NCBI GenBank assembly: GCA_947652115.1
Contig: OX393574.1
Location: forward strand, 13,290,888-13,354,887
Direction: 5' to 3'
Origin: Blastomussa wellsi
Lineage: Eukaryota; Cnidaria; Anthozoa; Scleractinia; Plerogyridae
Length of the DNA stretch: 64,000 nucleotides
In this document: piece by piece, positions 1-11,300 of the stretch
Position numbering within the stretch: the first letter of the stretch is position 1
Layout: each line of letters begins with the position of its first letter
Program-made: the position numbers and the translations under genes
Notes under the pieces: model-generated
Database searches by the model: none
Told to the model about the DNA's origin: nothing
The model's input: only the letters and a program-made list of their open reading frames with translations

Positions 1-1994
1 GCCTTTTTTATTGCCTTGTCTTGTCTTGTGTCTTGCCTTTTCTTTTCTTGTTTCTTGTCTTGTCTGGTCTTGTTTCTTGTCATGTTTCTTCTCTTGTTTC
101 TTGTCTTGTTTCTTCTTTTGTTTCTAGTCTTGTTTCTTGTTTTGTCTAGTCTTTTTTCTTGTCTTGTTTCTTGTCTTGTTTCTTGTCTTGTTTCTTGTCT
201 TGTTTCTTGTCTTGTTTCTTGTCTTGTCTGGTCTTGTTTCTTTTCCTTTTTCTTGTCTTGTTTCTTGTCTTATCTGGTCTTGTTTCTTGTCTTGTCTTGT
301 CTTGTTTCGTGTCTTGTCTGGTCTCGTTTCTTGTCTTGTCTTGTCTTGTCTTGTTTCTTGTCTTGTTTCTTGTTTTGTTTCTTGTCTTGTTTTTTGTCTT
401 GTTTCTTGTCTTGTTTCTTGTCTTTTTTCTTGTCTTGTTTCTTGTCTTGTTTCTTGTATTGTTTCTTGTCTTTTCTTGTCTTGTTTCTTGTCTTGTTTCT
501 TGTCCTGTCTTGTCTTGTTTCTTGTCTTGTCTTGTCTTGTTTCTTGTCTTGTTTCTCGTCTTTTTTCTTTTCTTGTTTCTTGTCCTGTTTCTTGTCTTGT
601 CTTTTTTCTTGTCTTGTTTCTTGTCTTGTTTCTTGTCTTTGTTCTTGTCTTGTTTCTTGTCTTTTTTCTTTTCTTGTTTCTTGTCCTGTTTCTTGTCTTG
701 TCTTTTTTCTTGTCTTGTTTCTTGTCTTGTTTCTTGTCTTGTTTCTTGTCTTGTCTGGTCTTGTTTTTTGTCTTTTTTCTTGTCTTGTTTCTGGTCTTGT
801 TTCTTGTCTTGTCTTGTCTTGTTTCGTGTCTTGTCTGGTTTCGTTTCTTGTCTTGTCTTGTCTTGTTTCTTGTCTTGTTTCTTGTTTTGTTTCTTGTCTT
901 GTTTCTTGTCTTGTTTCTTGTCTTGTTTCTTGTTTCTTGTTAATTGTTTCTTGTCTTGTCTGGTTTCTTGTCTTGTTTCTTGTCTTGTTTCTTGTCTTGT
1001 CTTGTTTTTTGTCGTGTTTCTTGTCTTGTTTCTTGTCGTGTTTCTTGTCTTGTTTCTTGTCTTGTTTCTTGTTTTGTCTGGTCTTGTTTCTTGTCTTGTT
1101 TGTTGTCTTGTTTGTTGTCTTGTTTTTTGTCTTGTCTTGTCTTGTCTTGCCGTTTCTTGTACTGTCTTGTCCTGTCTTGTTTCTTGTCTTGTCTTGTCTT
1201 GTTTCTTGTTTTGTTTATTGTCTTGCCTTGTCTTGTTTCTTGTCTTTTCTTGTCTTGTTTCTTGTCTTGTTTCTTGTCTTGTCTTGTCTTGTTTATTGTC
1301 TTGTCTGGTCTTGTTTCTTGTCTTGTTTCTTGTCTTGTTTCTTGTTCTTGTTTCTTTTCTTGTCTTGCCCTGTCTTGTTTCTTGTCTTGTTTCTTGTCTT
1401 GTTTCTTGTTTTGTTTCTTGTCTTGTTTCTTGTCTTGTTTCTTGTCCTTTTTCTTGTCTTGTTTCTTGTCTTGTCTGGTCTTGTTTCTTGTCTTGTTTGC
1501 TGTCTTGTTTCTTGTCTTGTCTTGTCTTGTTTCTTGTCTTGTTTCTTGTCTTGTTTGCTTTCTTGTTTCTTGTCTTGTCTTGTCTTGTTTCTTGTCTTGT
1601 TTCTTGTCTTGTTTCTTGTCTTGTTTCTTGTCTTGTTTCTTGTCTTGTCTTGTCTTGTTTCTTGTCTTGTTTCTTGTCTTGTTTCTTGTCTTGTCTAGTC
1701 TTGTTTCTTGTCTTGTTTCTCGTCTTGTTTCTTGTCTTGTTTCTTGTCTTGTTTCTTGTCTTGTTTCTTGTCTTGTTTCTTGTCTTGTTTCTTGTCTTGT
1801 TTCTTGTCTTGTCTTGTCTTGTTTGTTGTCTTGTTTCTTGTCTTGTCTGGTCTTGTTTCTTGTCTTGTTTCTTGTCTGGTCTTGTCTTGTTTCTTGTCTT
1901 TTTTCTTGTCTTTTTTCTTGTCTTCTCTTTTCTTGTTTCTTTTCTTGTCTTGCCTTGTTTCTTGTCGTGTTTCTTGTCTTGTCTTGTCTTGTTT
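1..1994. repeat. TCTTG / TTTCTTG simple-repeat array
   Basis: The stretch is built almost only from the blocks TCTTG and TTTCTTG, often alternating to give a 12-bp period, with scattered variants such as TCTGG and TCGTG. The + strand carries nearly no A for 1.9 kb, so the two strands differ strongly in composition. Long open frames exist on both strands (Cys/Leu/Ser-rich on +, Lys/Gln/Thr/Arg-rich on -), but they follow only from the lack of stop codons in the repeat. The array starts before the window and ends near 1995, where a different satellite with the same TCTTG core begins. Confidence 0.97.
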
Positions 1995-4597
1995 CTTCCA
2001 TAACCAAGGTCTTGCAAAACCAAGATCTTTCATAACCAAGGTCTTGGATAACCACGATCTTGCATAACCAAGATCTTGGATACCTAAGATCTTCGTGAAA
2101 AAAGATCTTTTCCATCCATGAACTTGCATAGCCAAGATCTTGCATAAACAAGATCTTGCATAATGAAGATCGTGCATAACAAAAATCTTGCATAACCAAC
2201 ATCGTGCAAAACAAAGATCTTGCCTATCAATGATCTTGTATAGCAATGATCAGACATAACCAAGATCTTACGAAATAAAATCTTGCCTAACCAAGATTTT
2301 GCAAAACCTAGACCTTGCGTAACTAAAATCTGGCATAACCAAGATCTTGAATAGCCAAGAGTTTACGAAACCAAGAACTTAAATGACCAACATCTTGCAT
2401 AACCAAGATCTTGCAAAACCAAGATCTTGAATAACCAAGTACTTCCATAACCAAGATCTTGGTTAACGAAGATCCTATCAAACAAAGAACTTGCACAACT
2501 AATATCTTGCTTAACCAAGATCGTGCAAGACCAACATTTTGCATAACGAAGATCTCGCATACCATAGATCTGGCATAACCAAGAACTTGCAAAACCAAGA
2601 TCTTGCCTAAAAAATGTTGCCTAGCTAAGATCTTGCCTTACCTAGTTCTTGGCAAATTAAAGTCTTGCCTAGCCAATATATTGCATAATCAAGATCTTGC
2701 CTTACCGGGATCTTACCCAACGAGGATCTTGCCTAACCAAGATCTTGCATAACTAAGATCTTGCATAACCAAGATTTTACGAAGCCAGGAACTTATGAAA
2801 AACATCTTGCCTAACCAAGATATTACAAAACAAGGATCTTCCATAACCAAGATCTTGAAAAACCAAGATCTTGCATAACCATGGTCTTGGATAACTAAGA
2901 TCTTCGTGAAAAATGATCTTGTCCATCCATGAACTTGCATAACCAAGATCTTTCATTACCAAGACTTTGCCTAACAAGGATCTTCCCTAACCAAGATCTT
3001 GCCTTGCCAAGATATTACCTAACCAGGATCTCACCTAACCAAGATCTTGCATAACCAAGAACTTGCATAACAAATATCTTGCTTAGATTAAGTTGCCTAG
3101 CTATGATCTTGCCTTACCTAGTTTCTTCCAAAGTAAACTCTTACGTAACCAAGATCTTGAATAATCAAGATCTTGCCTAGCCAAGATCTTCTCTAACCAA
3201 AATCTTTTCTAACCAAGGTCTTGCTTAACCAAGATAGTGCATGACCAAGAACTTGCATAACCAATATCTCGCTTAACCAAGATCTCGTAAAGCATAGACC
3301 TCGCATAACCAAGCCCTTGCAAAACAAGGATCTTACGTAAGAAGGATCTTGCATAACCAAGATCTTGCCTAACCAAGAACTTCCATAACCAAGATCTTGG
3401 TTATGAAGAATCCGGCCCAACCAAGAACTTGCATAACCAAGATCTTGCCTATCAAAGATCTTGTATAGCAAATATCAGGCATAACCAAGATCTTACGAAA
3501 CAAAATCTTGCATAACTAAGGTGTTGCAAAACCTAGACCTTGCCTAACAAAGATCTTGCCATCTAAGATCTTGCCTTACTAAGATCTTGCCTAACCAAGA
3601 TCATACCTAACCAAGATCTTTCATAGCCTAGATCTTCTTTAACCAAGATCTTGCATAACCAAGATATATCCTTACCACGATCTTGCATAACCAAGATGTT
3701 GTAAAACCAAGATCTTACCTAACAACGATCTTGCCTTACCAAGATATTACCTAACCAGGATCTTACCAAGAACTTCCATAACCAAGATCTTGGTTAACGA
3801 AGAATCTGGCCCAACCAAAAACTTGCATAACCAATATCTTGCTTAAGCAAGATCTCGTAAAGCCTAGATCTCGCATAACCAAGCCCTTGTAAAACCAAGA
3901 TCTTACATAACCAAGATCGTGCAAAACCAAGTTCTTGCCTAAAAAAAATGTTGCCTAGCTAAGATCTTCCCTTACCTAGTCTTGCCAAAGTAAAATCTTA
4001 CGTAACCAAGATCTTGCATGATCAAGATGTTGGCTAACCAAGATCTTCTCTAACCAAGATCTTTTCTAACCAAGATCTTGCACAACCAAGATCTTGCAAA
4101 GCCAAGAGCTTTCATAACCAAGATCTTGCAAAACCAACATCTTGCATAACAATGATTTATACTAACACAGATCTTACCTAACCAAGATTATACCTAACCA
4201 AGATCTTGCATAACCAAGATATTACAAAACAAGGATCTTCCATGACCAAGATTCTTCAAAACCAAGATCTTGCATAACCAAGGTCTTGGATAACAAAGAT
4301 CTTGTATAACCAAGATCTTGGTGAAAAAAGATCTTGTCCATCCTTTGGCCTGCATAACCAAGATCTTGCATAACCAAGACTTTGCCTAACAAGGATCTTC
4401 CCTAACCAAGATCTTGCAAAACCAAGATCCTGCATAACAAAGATCTTCAATAACTAAGATCTTGCATAATCAAGATCTTGCATTTCAAAGACCTTGCATA
4501 ACCAAGATGTTGCATAACCAAGATTGTGCATAACAAGGATCTTTCCTAACCAAGATCTTACAAAACCAAGATGCTGCATAACAAAGATCTATACGCG
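1995..4597. repeat. Degenerate 16-bp satellite with palindromic core
   Basis: About 160 head-to-tail copies of a roughly 16-bp unit, consensus AACCAAGATCTTGCAT, with many substitutions and small indels. The core CAAGATCTTG is its own reverse complement and contains a BglII site. Copies are far more divergent than in the 405-bp satellite further right, so this array is older or less homogenised. It adjoins the TCTTG array without a spacer. Short minus-strand open frames here read as repeats of the unit and are not genes. Confidence 0.95.
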
Positions 4598-4598
4598 C

Positions 4599-5106
4599 GA
4601 CTATACGCGGGGTGAACAAATGTTCTGAAACTGGTGGAAACCAAAGTGTAGAAATAACAATTGCTTGCAACCGGAACGAGTTTTGTAATTCCGAAGCCGG
4701 TGAGAATCTGTCATCCCCAAGTGCACCTGTGTTTCCGCAGTGGAGTATAGAGACCCCCACGATACCCAGGTCCGAGTGAATCGTTACTATTGAGAAATTT
4801 GAGCGAAAAGCTGGGAGGAAAATTCCGCTGCACTATCCCAGGATGTTCCGTGGTAGGAATTTCCAGTTTGGGTGGTGTATTCTGCAGGTCGAGTAAGCCA
4901 TGGCTATTAGGGAAAATATAGTTGCAATACGCGATAAAGGGTAGTTTTAGGCATGAGACTATACGCGGGGTGAACAAATGTTCTAAAACTGGTGGAAACC
5001 AAAGTGTAGAAATAAAAATGGCTTGCAACCGGAATGAGTTTTGCAATTCCGAAGCCGGTGATAATGTGTCATCCCCGAGTGCACCTGTGTTTTCGCAGTG
5101 GAGTAT
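4599..5106. repeat. Pair of 150-bp direct repeats around a 208-bp core
   Basis: Bases 4599-4748 and 4957-5106 are direct repeats of equal length (150 bp), both starting GACTATACGCGGGGTGAAC and ending TGGAGTAT, about 93% identical. The 208 bp between them is not repeated. The size and layout resemble a miniature terminal-repeat retrotransposon, but the repeats lack TG...CA ends and I see no clear primer-binding site. A minus-strand frame (4711-5127) stays open through both copies because 150 is a multiple of three. Neither its coding status nor its family is established. Confidence 0.7.
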
Positions 5107-6947
5107 GTAGACGTAAATGGCGCGCAAAGAGGCAGCGGCGCTCTCCTGCCAAGGGGCCTGCAGCTAAGTAATTTCTTTTGCCATATGTTTTTGCCCGCCT
5201 GGTTGTTAGAAGGACATCATTAAGTTTGGAAACAGGCAAGTCTATGGCATATCTTTAAAGAACCGGTATATGCTATTCCTCCCTGATAGCTGATAGCGTT
5301 TATCGATGCTGGCGGCAAAACTTAGCGACTGGCTGAAACACAGAGCCAGGCGCGAAGCTAAGTCTAGAAGCAATTCTTAGCAAAAGCGGATATATTGGCG
5401 TGAGTTGTGACCGTCTTGCCAAAGATTGGCCTGTCGGAAGTTTGGAATTGAAGAATTGCTTATAGACGTAGTATGAATTGTGTAAATAGTCGCTTTCTAC
5501 CTCGCCGTGTTGAACTGACTCAGCGATATCCCATAATATTCTTTCATACTGTAACGGTTGTATTCGGTCATGAGAGAATTGTTTCAGTGTTACGGCTGAT
5601 TATGTTGTAAGAGCCAAATCAACAGCGAAAGAAATTTAGGCCCAATGAAGTGAAATATTCAGTTATTAAGGTCAACAAAGTAGCCCTTTCTCCCCTCTTT
5701 CTAAGGAGAATGTGGCGCTCGATCGTAAATTCTCGTAATTGCGTTACAAGGTGCCACGTGATTCTGGGATGGTTATTATGGACTATCTCCCGTTCTGTCA
5801 GGAGAAGAGATGGGCGCTGCAATTGGTAGAATTGGTTTTGACAGCTGTTTGCAGAGCAACTGAGAAGCTAAGGATCGAGAGGTAAGAAATACGATTACTT
5901 AATAATCCGTTAGCGATCGGCGAGTCGTGTAAGCCAAAGATACGAATAGTAGCAAACTACACCACGAGCGTGCAATGTTGATTTCCAGCGTGATCTCGAA
6001 CTAACTGCCTCGGCTTTTTCAGTTACACTTGGTGGTACCTTACAATAAGTTTAACGGACCGCTTAAGTCCTGAATTTGAAGTGCCGGTAAAGCTTATTTC
6101 AGTAAACCATGTTTATCTGAGACCAACTAATCGGAAATGCAAGATGTTGTTGTTACAGTGTTGTTACAATGCAAATGTTAGGGAGCTTAAGAAAACCATG
6201 ACGGCAGCGGCAACGGCGACGTCACTAAACAAAAGGTTTAATGAGGAGAACAATGGCTTTGCACGTGCGTTACAATTCTTTGTACATTTCTTTGCCGTCC
6301 TCTGCAAAACAACAACGTCAAATGACCAGATTCTGCGTTGTGTGGAGAACGTAAGCCACGACGGCTATTTTTTTTAAAGTTTTATTTCGAATTCATCGTT
6401 GTGTCCTACATTCAGTTTCGTGATAGCTTTGACAGTGATAAACAAAGTAAATGACTTTAGGGTACCGCGAGATTTGTAGGTAAAATATAAACACATTTTT
6501 TTATCGACGTTGTCCACGACGTCGCCGTCGGGGTATCTTAAGGTCCCTAATGTCGAGTAACATTGTCGCCTGTTTGAAAAGGTCTAACAGAGATTCGACC
6601 CTTGAAGTATAATTGTCGTTCTTATTATAATCATAGGCATTCCTTTCCGTCAGTTGTTACGTACGTGTATTTTTCAGTTCGGCCAATCTCTATACGTGAG
6701 GTTCAAAACTAGTTGCTGATTCATTTTTAGCCCGCGCACTTCCAAGCTTTATCCAGTATATTACGTAATAGTAACAGGATTGAGCGGAGTCCAGTTCAGT
6801 CTGTAATCATACGATCGAGTGATTACTACATTTGCAAGACGATTTTTGTAAACCACACACAAAATTTGACATTCCTCTCACTTCCACAACTCAGGACGAT
6901 AGCGATAGCTGATCCTATGTAGTATGCGGGACGCGTGTCACATAGTT
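5107..6947. other. Unique DNA, no recognised gene
   Basis: Mixed-composition sequence with only short open frames (up to about 98 codons at 6081-6377 on +) and no recognisable domain. I see no repeat structure here except at its right end, where a sequence near 6831 resembles the 37-bp repeat found at 7110-7226. Promoters or exons of a host gene cannot be excluded. Confidence 0.5.
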
Positions 6948-7021
6948 CTCATAGCTCAGTGCATAGAGCACCCGCACGGTGTTCGGGAGGCCATGGGTTC
7001 GATTCCTGTCGGGAATTCAGA
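6948..7021 (+). mobile_element. tRNA-like SINE head
   Basis: The segment carries an A-box-like TAGCTCAGTGCATAGAGC and a B box GGTTCGATTCC at normal tRNA spacing. It folds as a tRNA: acceptor GTTCTC with GGGAAT (including wobble), D stem GCTC/GAGC, anticodon stem CCCG/CGGG. The anticodon loop is abnormal (C where U33 is expected, and only a 4-bp stem), so a functional tRNA is unlikely. A pol III-type head of a tRNA-derived SINE is the better reading. The SINE body and tail were not delimited. Confidence 0.6.
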
Positions 7022-7109
7022 ATTTTTCTTTGTCCCACGCTTGTGTCATGTTGATTAATTGCTTTCATACAGATTGCTGTATTTGTAACACGAATTTTTT
7101 AAGCCACAA

Positions 7110-7226
7110 CTTACTGGATTTGTAAGGCGATTTTTGTCAGACAAAAATTACTGGATTTGTAAGACGATTTTTGTAAGCCACAAATTACTGGATTTGTAAG
7201 ACGATTTTTGTCAGACACAAATTACT
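7110..7226. repeat. 37-bp tandem repeat, about three copies
   Basis: Three adjacent copies of a 37-bp unit beginning TTACTGGATTTGTAAG and containing CGATTTTTGT. Diverged single copies lie at about 6828-6865 and 7078-7110, on either side of the tRNA-like SINE head, so the SINE may have inserted into an older array. Confidence 0.8.
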
Positions 7227-7450
7227 GGAATTTCAAGATGATTAATAAATGAATCAATAAAAAAAATCAGAAAAAAAAACTGATTCCTAAGCCATATAAG
7301 TATACCACTGGGCAGAAAGATTTGAGAGGAGAAAGCAGAACCAGCCGCGCGCAGCGATTCCGCTTGACATCTCTGAATCCCCTCGGTTGCTAGCAAAAAA
7401 ATTAGGTTTTGTATACTTGGCAATAATTGATTTCCGCCGGAAGTCAACGA
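7227..7450. other. AT-rich spacer before the satellite
   Basis: Unique spacer with an A-rich stretch near 7258-7280. No gene or repeat recognised. Confidence 0.4.
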
Positions 7451-8370
7451 GGTTCAAATTTTTTCGACCTCACCGATTTCGCTCTCATTGGTATAAATGG
7501 ATTCAGCAGCCATTCTAGTTTTCATCTGGGCCAAAAGCCGCTTGTAAAAACCTCAATTGGCTGAGGAAAAACGCGATTTTCAATTATGCCCAAAATGGCC
7601 AATTTTTCACTTTTTGAGGGAAGAATGTGGACATTTTTTCGACTTCTCAGATTTCAGCGTTATTTGTATGGATTTATTCACTAGGTAACCTAATTTTCAT
7701 TTCAGCAAAAAACCGCCTGTAAAACGCTCACTCGGCTGAGGAATAACACGATTTTCAATTATGCCCAAAATGGCCAACTTTTCACTTTTTCAGGGCAAAA
7801 TTTCGAAATTTGTTCGACCACTCAGATTTCAGCCTAATTTGTATGCATTTATTCACTAGGTAACCTAATTTTCATTTCAGCAAAAAATCGCTTGTAAAAA
7901 GCTTAATTGGCTGAGAAATGACACGATTTTCAAATATGGCTAAAATGACTGATTTCATAGGGGGACCATAGGAAACTTTTCAAAATCGGCCGATATTTTA
8001 GCTCAACTTTGGAAGGCTGTAAAATAGAAACTACTCGTCCGAATTTAGCCTACTTGGTATGGATGGACTCGGCAACTACCCTAGTTTTAACTTATGCAAC
8101 GGCTTGAAAAAACCTGAATTAGCTGAGAAATAATACGATTTTAAAAAGTGCCCAAAATGGTCAATTTTGGATTTTTTTCTAAGGAGTTACCATAGGAAAA
8201 TTTTAAAATTTTTTCGACCACTACGATTTCGATCTAATTGGTATGGATGGACTCAGTAGCCACGGTAGTTTTCATCTGAGTAAATAATCGCTTGAAAAAA
8301 TCTCAAATAACTGAGAAATAGCACGATTTTGAAAAGTCGCCAAAATGGCTATTTTTTGACTTTTTTCTAA
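7451..8370. repeat. Divergent left-edge monomers of the large satellite
   Basis: Five degenerate monomers precede the homogeneous array. Approximate borders are 7451-7616, 7617-7793, 7794-7959, 7960-8182 (a B-like monomer holding the extra CTCGACTTTGCAAGGCTG-like block) and 8183-8370. All share landmarks with the core array: AATTGGTATGGATGGACTC-like, the CCGCTTGAAAAA region, GGCTGAGAAATGACACGATT and GCCCAAAATGGCC. They differ from each other and from the core at many positions, as expected for old monomers at an array edge. Confidence 0.9.
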
Positions 8371-11300
8371 GGGGGGACCATAGGAAAATTTTCAAAAAAT
8401 TGAAACTTGTCCGATTCTAGTCTAATTGGTATGGATGGACTTAGAAGCCATCGCAGCTTTCATCTGAGCAAAAAACCGCTTGAAAAAAGCTCAATTGGCT
8501 GAGAAATGACACGATTTTAAAAGTTGCCCAAAATGGCCAATTTCATAGGGGGGACCATAGGAAATTTTTCAAAAACGGCCGATCTTTTAGCTCGACTTTG
8601 CAAGGCTGTAAAATTGAAACTACTTGTTCGATTTTAGCCTAATTGGTATCGATGGACTCGGCAACTATCCTAAATTTTATCTGTGTAAAAAACCGCTTGA
8701 AAAAATCTCAAATAGCTGAGAAATAGCACGATTTTGAAAAGTCGCCAAAATGGCTATTTTTTGACTTTTTTCTAAGGGGGGACCATAGGAAAATTTTCAA
8801 AAAATTGAAACTTGTCCGATTCTAGTCTAATTGGTATGGATGGACTTAGAAGCCATCGCAGCTTTCATCTGAGCAAAAAACCGCTTGAAAAAAGCTCAAT
8901 TGGCTGAGAAATGACACGATTTTAAAAGTTGCCCAAAATGGCCAATTTCATAGGGGGGACCATAGGAAATTTTTCAAAAACGGCCGATCTTTTAGCTCGA
9001 CTTTGCAAGGCTGTAAAATTGAAACTACTTGTTCGATTTTAGCCTAATTGGTATCGATGGACTCGGCAACTATCCTAGATTTTATCTGTGTAAAAAACCG
9101 CTTGAAAAAATCTCAAATAGCTGAGAAATAGCACGATTTTGAAAAGTCGCCAAAATGGCTATTTTTTGACTTTTTTCTAAGGGGGGACCATAGGAAAATT
9201 TTCAAAAAATTGAAACTTGTCCGATTCTAGTCTAATTGGTATGGATGGACTTAGAAGCCATCGCAGCTTTCATCTGAGCAAAAAACCGCTTGAAAAAAGC
9301 TCAATTGGCTGAGAAAGGACACGATTTTAAAAGTTGCCCAAAATGGCCAATTTCATAGGGGGGACCATAGGAAATTTTTCAAAAACGGCCGATCTTTTAG
9401 CTCGACTTTGCAAGGCTGTAAAATTGAAACTACTTGTTCGATTTTAGCCTAATTGGTATCGATGGACTCGGCAACTATCCTAAATTTTATCTGTGTAAAA
9501 AACCGCTTGAAAAAATCTCAAATAGCTGAGAAATAGCACGATTTTGAAAAGTCGCCAAAATGGCTATTTTTTGACTTTTTTCTAAGGGGGGACCATAGGA
9601 AAATTTTCAAAAAATTGAAACTTGTCCGATTCTAGTCTAATTGGTATGGATGGACTTAGAAGCCATCGCAGCTTTCATCTGAGCAAAAAACCGCTTGAAA
9701 AAAGCTCAATTGGCTGAGAAATGACACGATTTTAAAAGTTGCCCAAAATGGCCAATTTCATAGGGGGGACCATAGGAAATTTTTCAAAAACGGCCGATCT
9801 TTTAGCTCGACTTTGCAAGGCTGTAAAATTGAAACTACTTGTTCGATTTTAGCCTAATTGGTATCGATGGACTCGGCAACTATCCTAAATTTTATCTGTG
9901 TAAAAAACCGCTTGAAAAAATCTCAAATAGCTGAGAAATAGCACGATTTTGAAAAGTCGCCAAAATGGCTATTTTTTGACTTTTTTCTAAGGGGGGACCA
10001 TAGGAAAATTTTCAAAAAATTGAAACTTGTCCGATTCTAGTCTAATTGGTATGGATGGACTTAGAAGCCATCGCAGCTTTCATCTGAGCAAAAAACCGCT
10101 TGAAAAAAAGCTCAATTGGCTGAGAAATGACACGATTTTAAAAGTTGCCCAAAATGGCCAATTTCATAGGGGGGACCATAGGAAATTTTTCAAAAACGGC
10201 CGATCTTTTAGCTCGACTTTGCAAGGCTGTAAAATTGAAACTACTTGTTCGATTTTAGCCTAATTGGTATCGATGGACTCGGCAACTATCCTAAATTTTA
10301 TCTGTGTAAAAAACCGCTTGAAAAAATCTCAAATAGCTGAGAAATAGCACGATTTTGAAAAGTCGCCAAAATGGCTATTTTTTGACTTTTTTCTAAGGGG
10401 GGACCATAGGAAAATTTTCAAAAAATTGAAACTTGTCCGATTCTAGTCTAATTGGTATGGATGGACTTAGAAGCCATCGCAGCTTTCATCTGAGCAAAAA
10501 ACCGCTTGAAAAAAGCTCAATTGGCTGAGAAATGACACGATTTTAAAAGTTGCCCAAAATGGCCAATTTCATAGGGGGGACCATAGGAAATTTTTCAAAA
10601 ACGGCCGATCTTTTAGCTCGACTTTGCAAGGCTGTAAAATTGAAACTACTTGTTCGATTTTAGCCTAATTGGTATCGATGGACTCGGCAACTATCCTAAA
10701 TTTTATCTGTGTAAAAAACCACTTGAAAAAATCTCAAATAGCTGAGAAATAGCACGATTTTGAAAAGTCGCCAAAATGGCTATTTTTTGACTTTTTTCTA
10801 AGGGGGGACCATAGGAAAATTTTCAAAAAATTGAAACTTGTCCGATTCTAGTCTAATTGGTATGGATGGACTTAGAAGCCATCGCAGCTTTCATCTGAGC
10901 AAAAAACCGCTTGAAAAAAGCTCAATTGGCTGAGAAATGACACGATTTTAAAAGTTGCCCAAAATGGCCAATTTCATAGGGGGGACCATAGGAAATTTTT
11001 CAAAAACGGCCGATCTTTTAGCTCGACTTTGCAAGGCTGTAAAATTGAAACTACTTGTTCGATTTTAGCCTAATTGGTATCGATGGACTCGGCAACTATC
11101 CTAAATTTTATCTGTGTAAAAAACCGCTTGAAAAAATCTCAAATAGCTGAGAAATAGCACGATTTTGAAAAGTCGCCAAAATGGCTATTTTTTGACTTTT
11201 TTCTAAGGGGGGACCATAGGAAAATTTTCAAAAAATTGAAACTTGTCCGATTCTAGTCTAATTGGTATGGATGGACTTAGAAGCCATCGCAGCTTTCATC

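Noticed and set aside
16..2246. Very long open frames on both strands (up to 625 codons)
   Set aside because: They are translations of the TCTTG repeat, rich in Cys/Leu/Ser on one strand and Lys/Gln/Thr/Arg on the other, with many overlapping equivalents. They reflect absence of stops in the repeat.
4711..5127. 138-codon minus frame across the 150-bp repeats
   Set aside because: It is kept open by a repeat length divisible by three. The two copies differ at several residues and no domain is recognisable, so it was left as a repeat.
6948..7021. Functional tRNA gene
   Set aside because: The anticodon arm is malformed and U33 is missing; a SINE head is more likely.
10027..10263. 78-codon + frame inside the satellite
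   Set aside because: It exists only because of a 1-bp insertion near 10107 in one unit.
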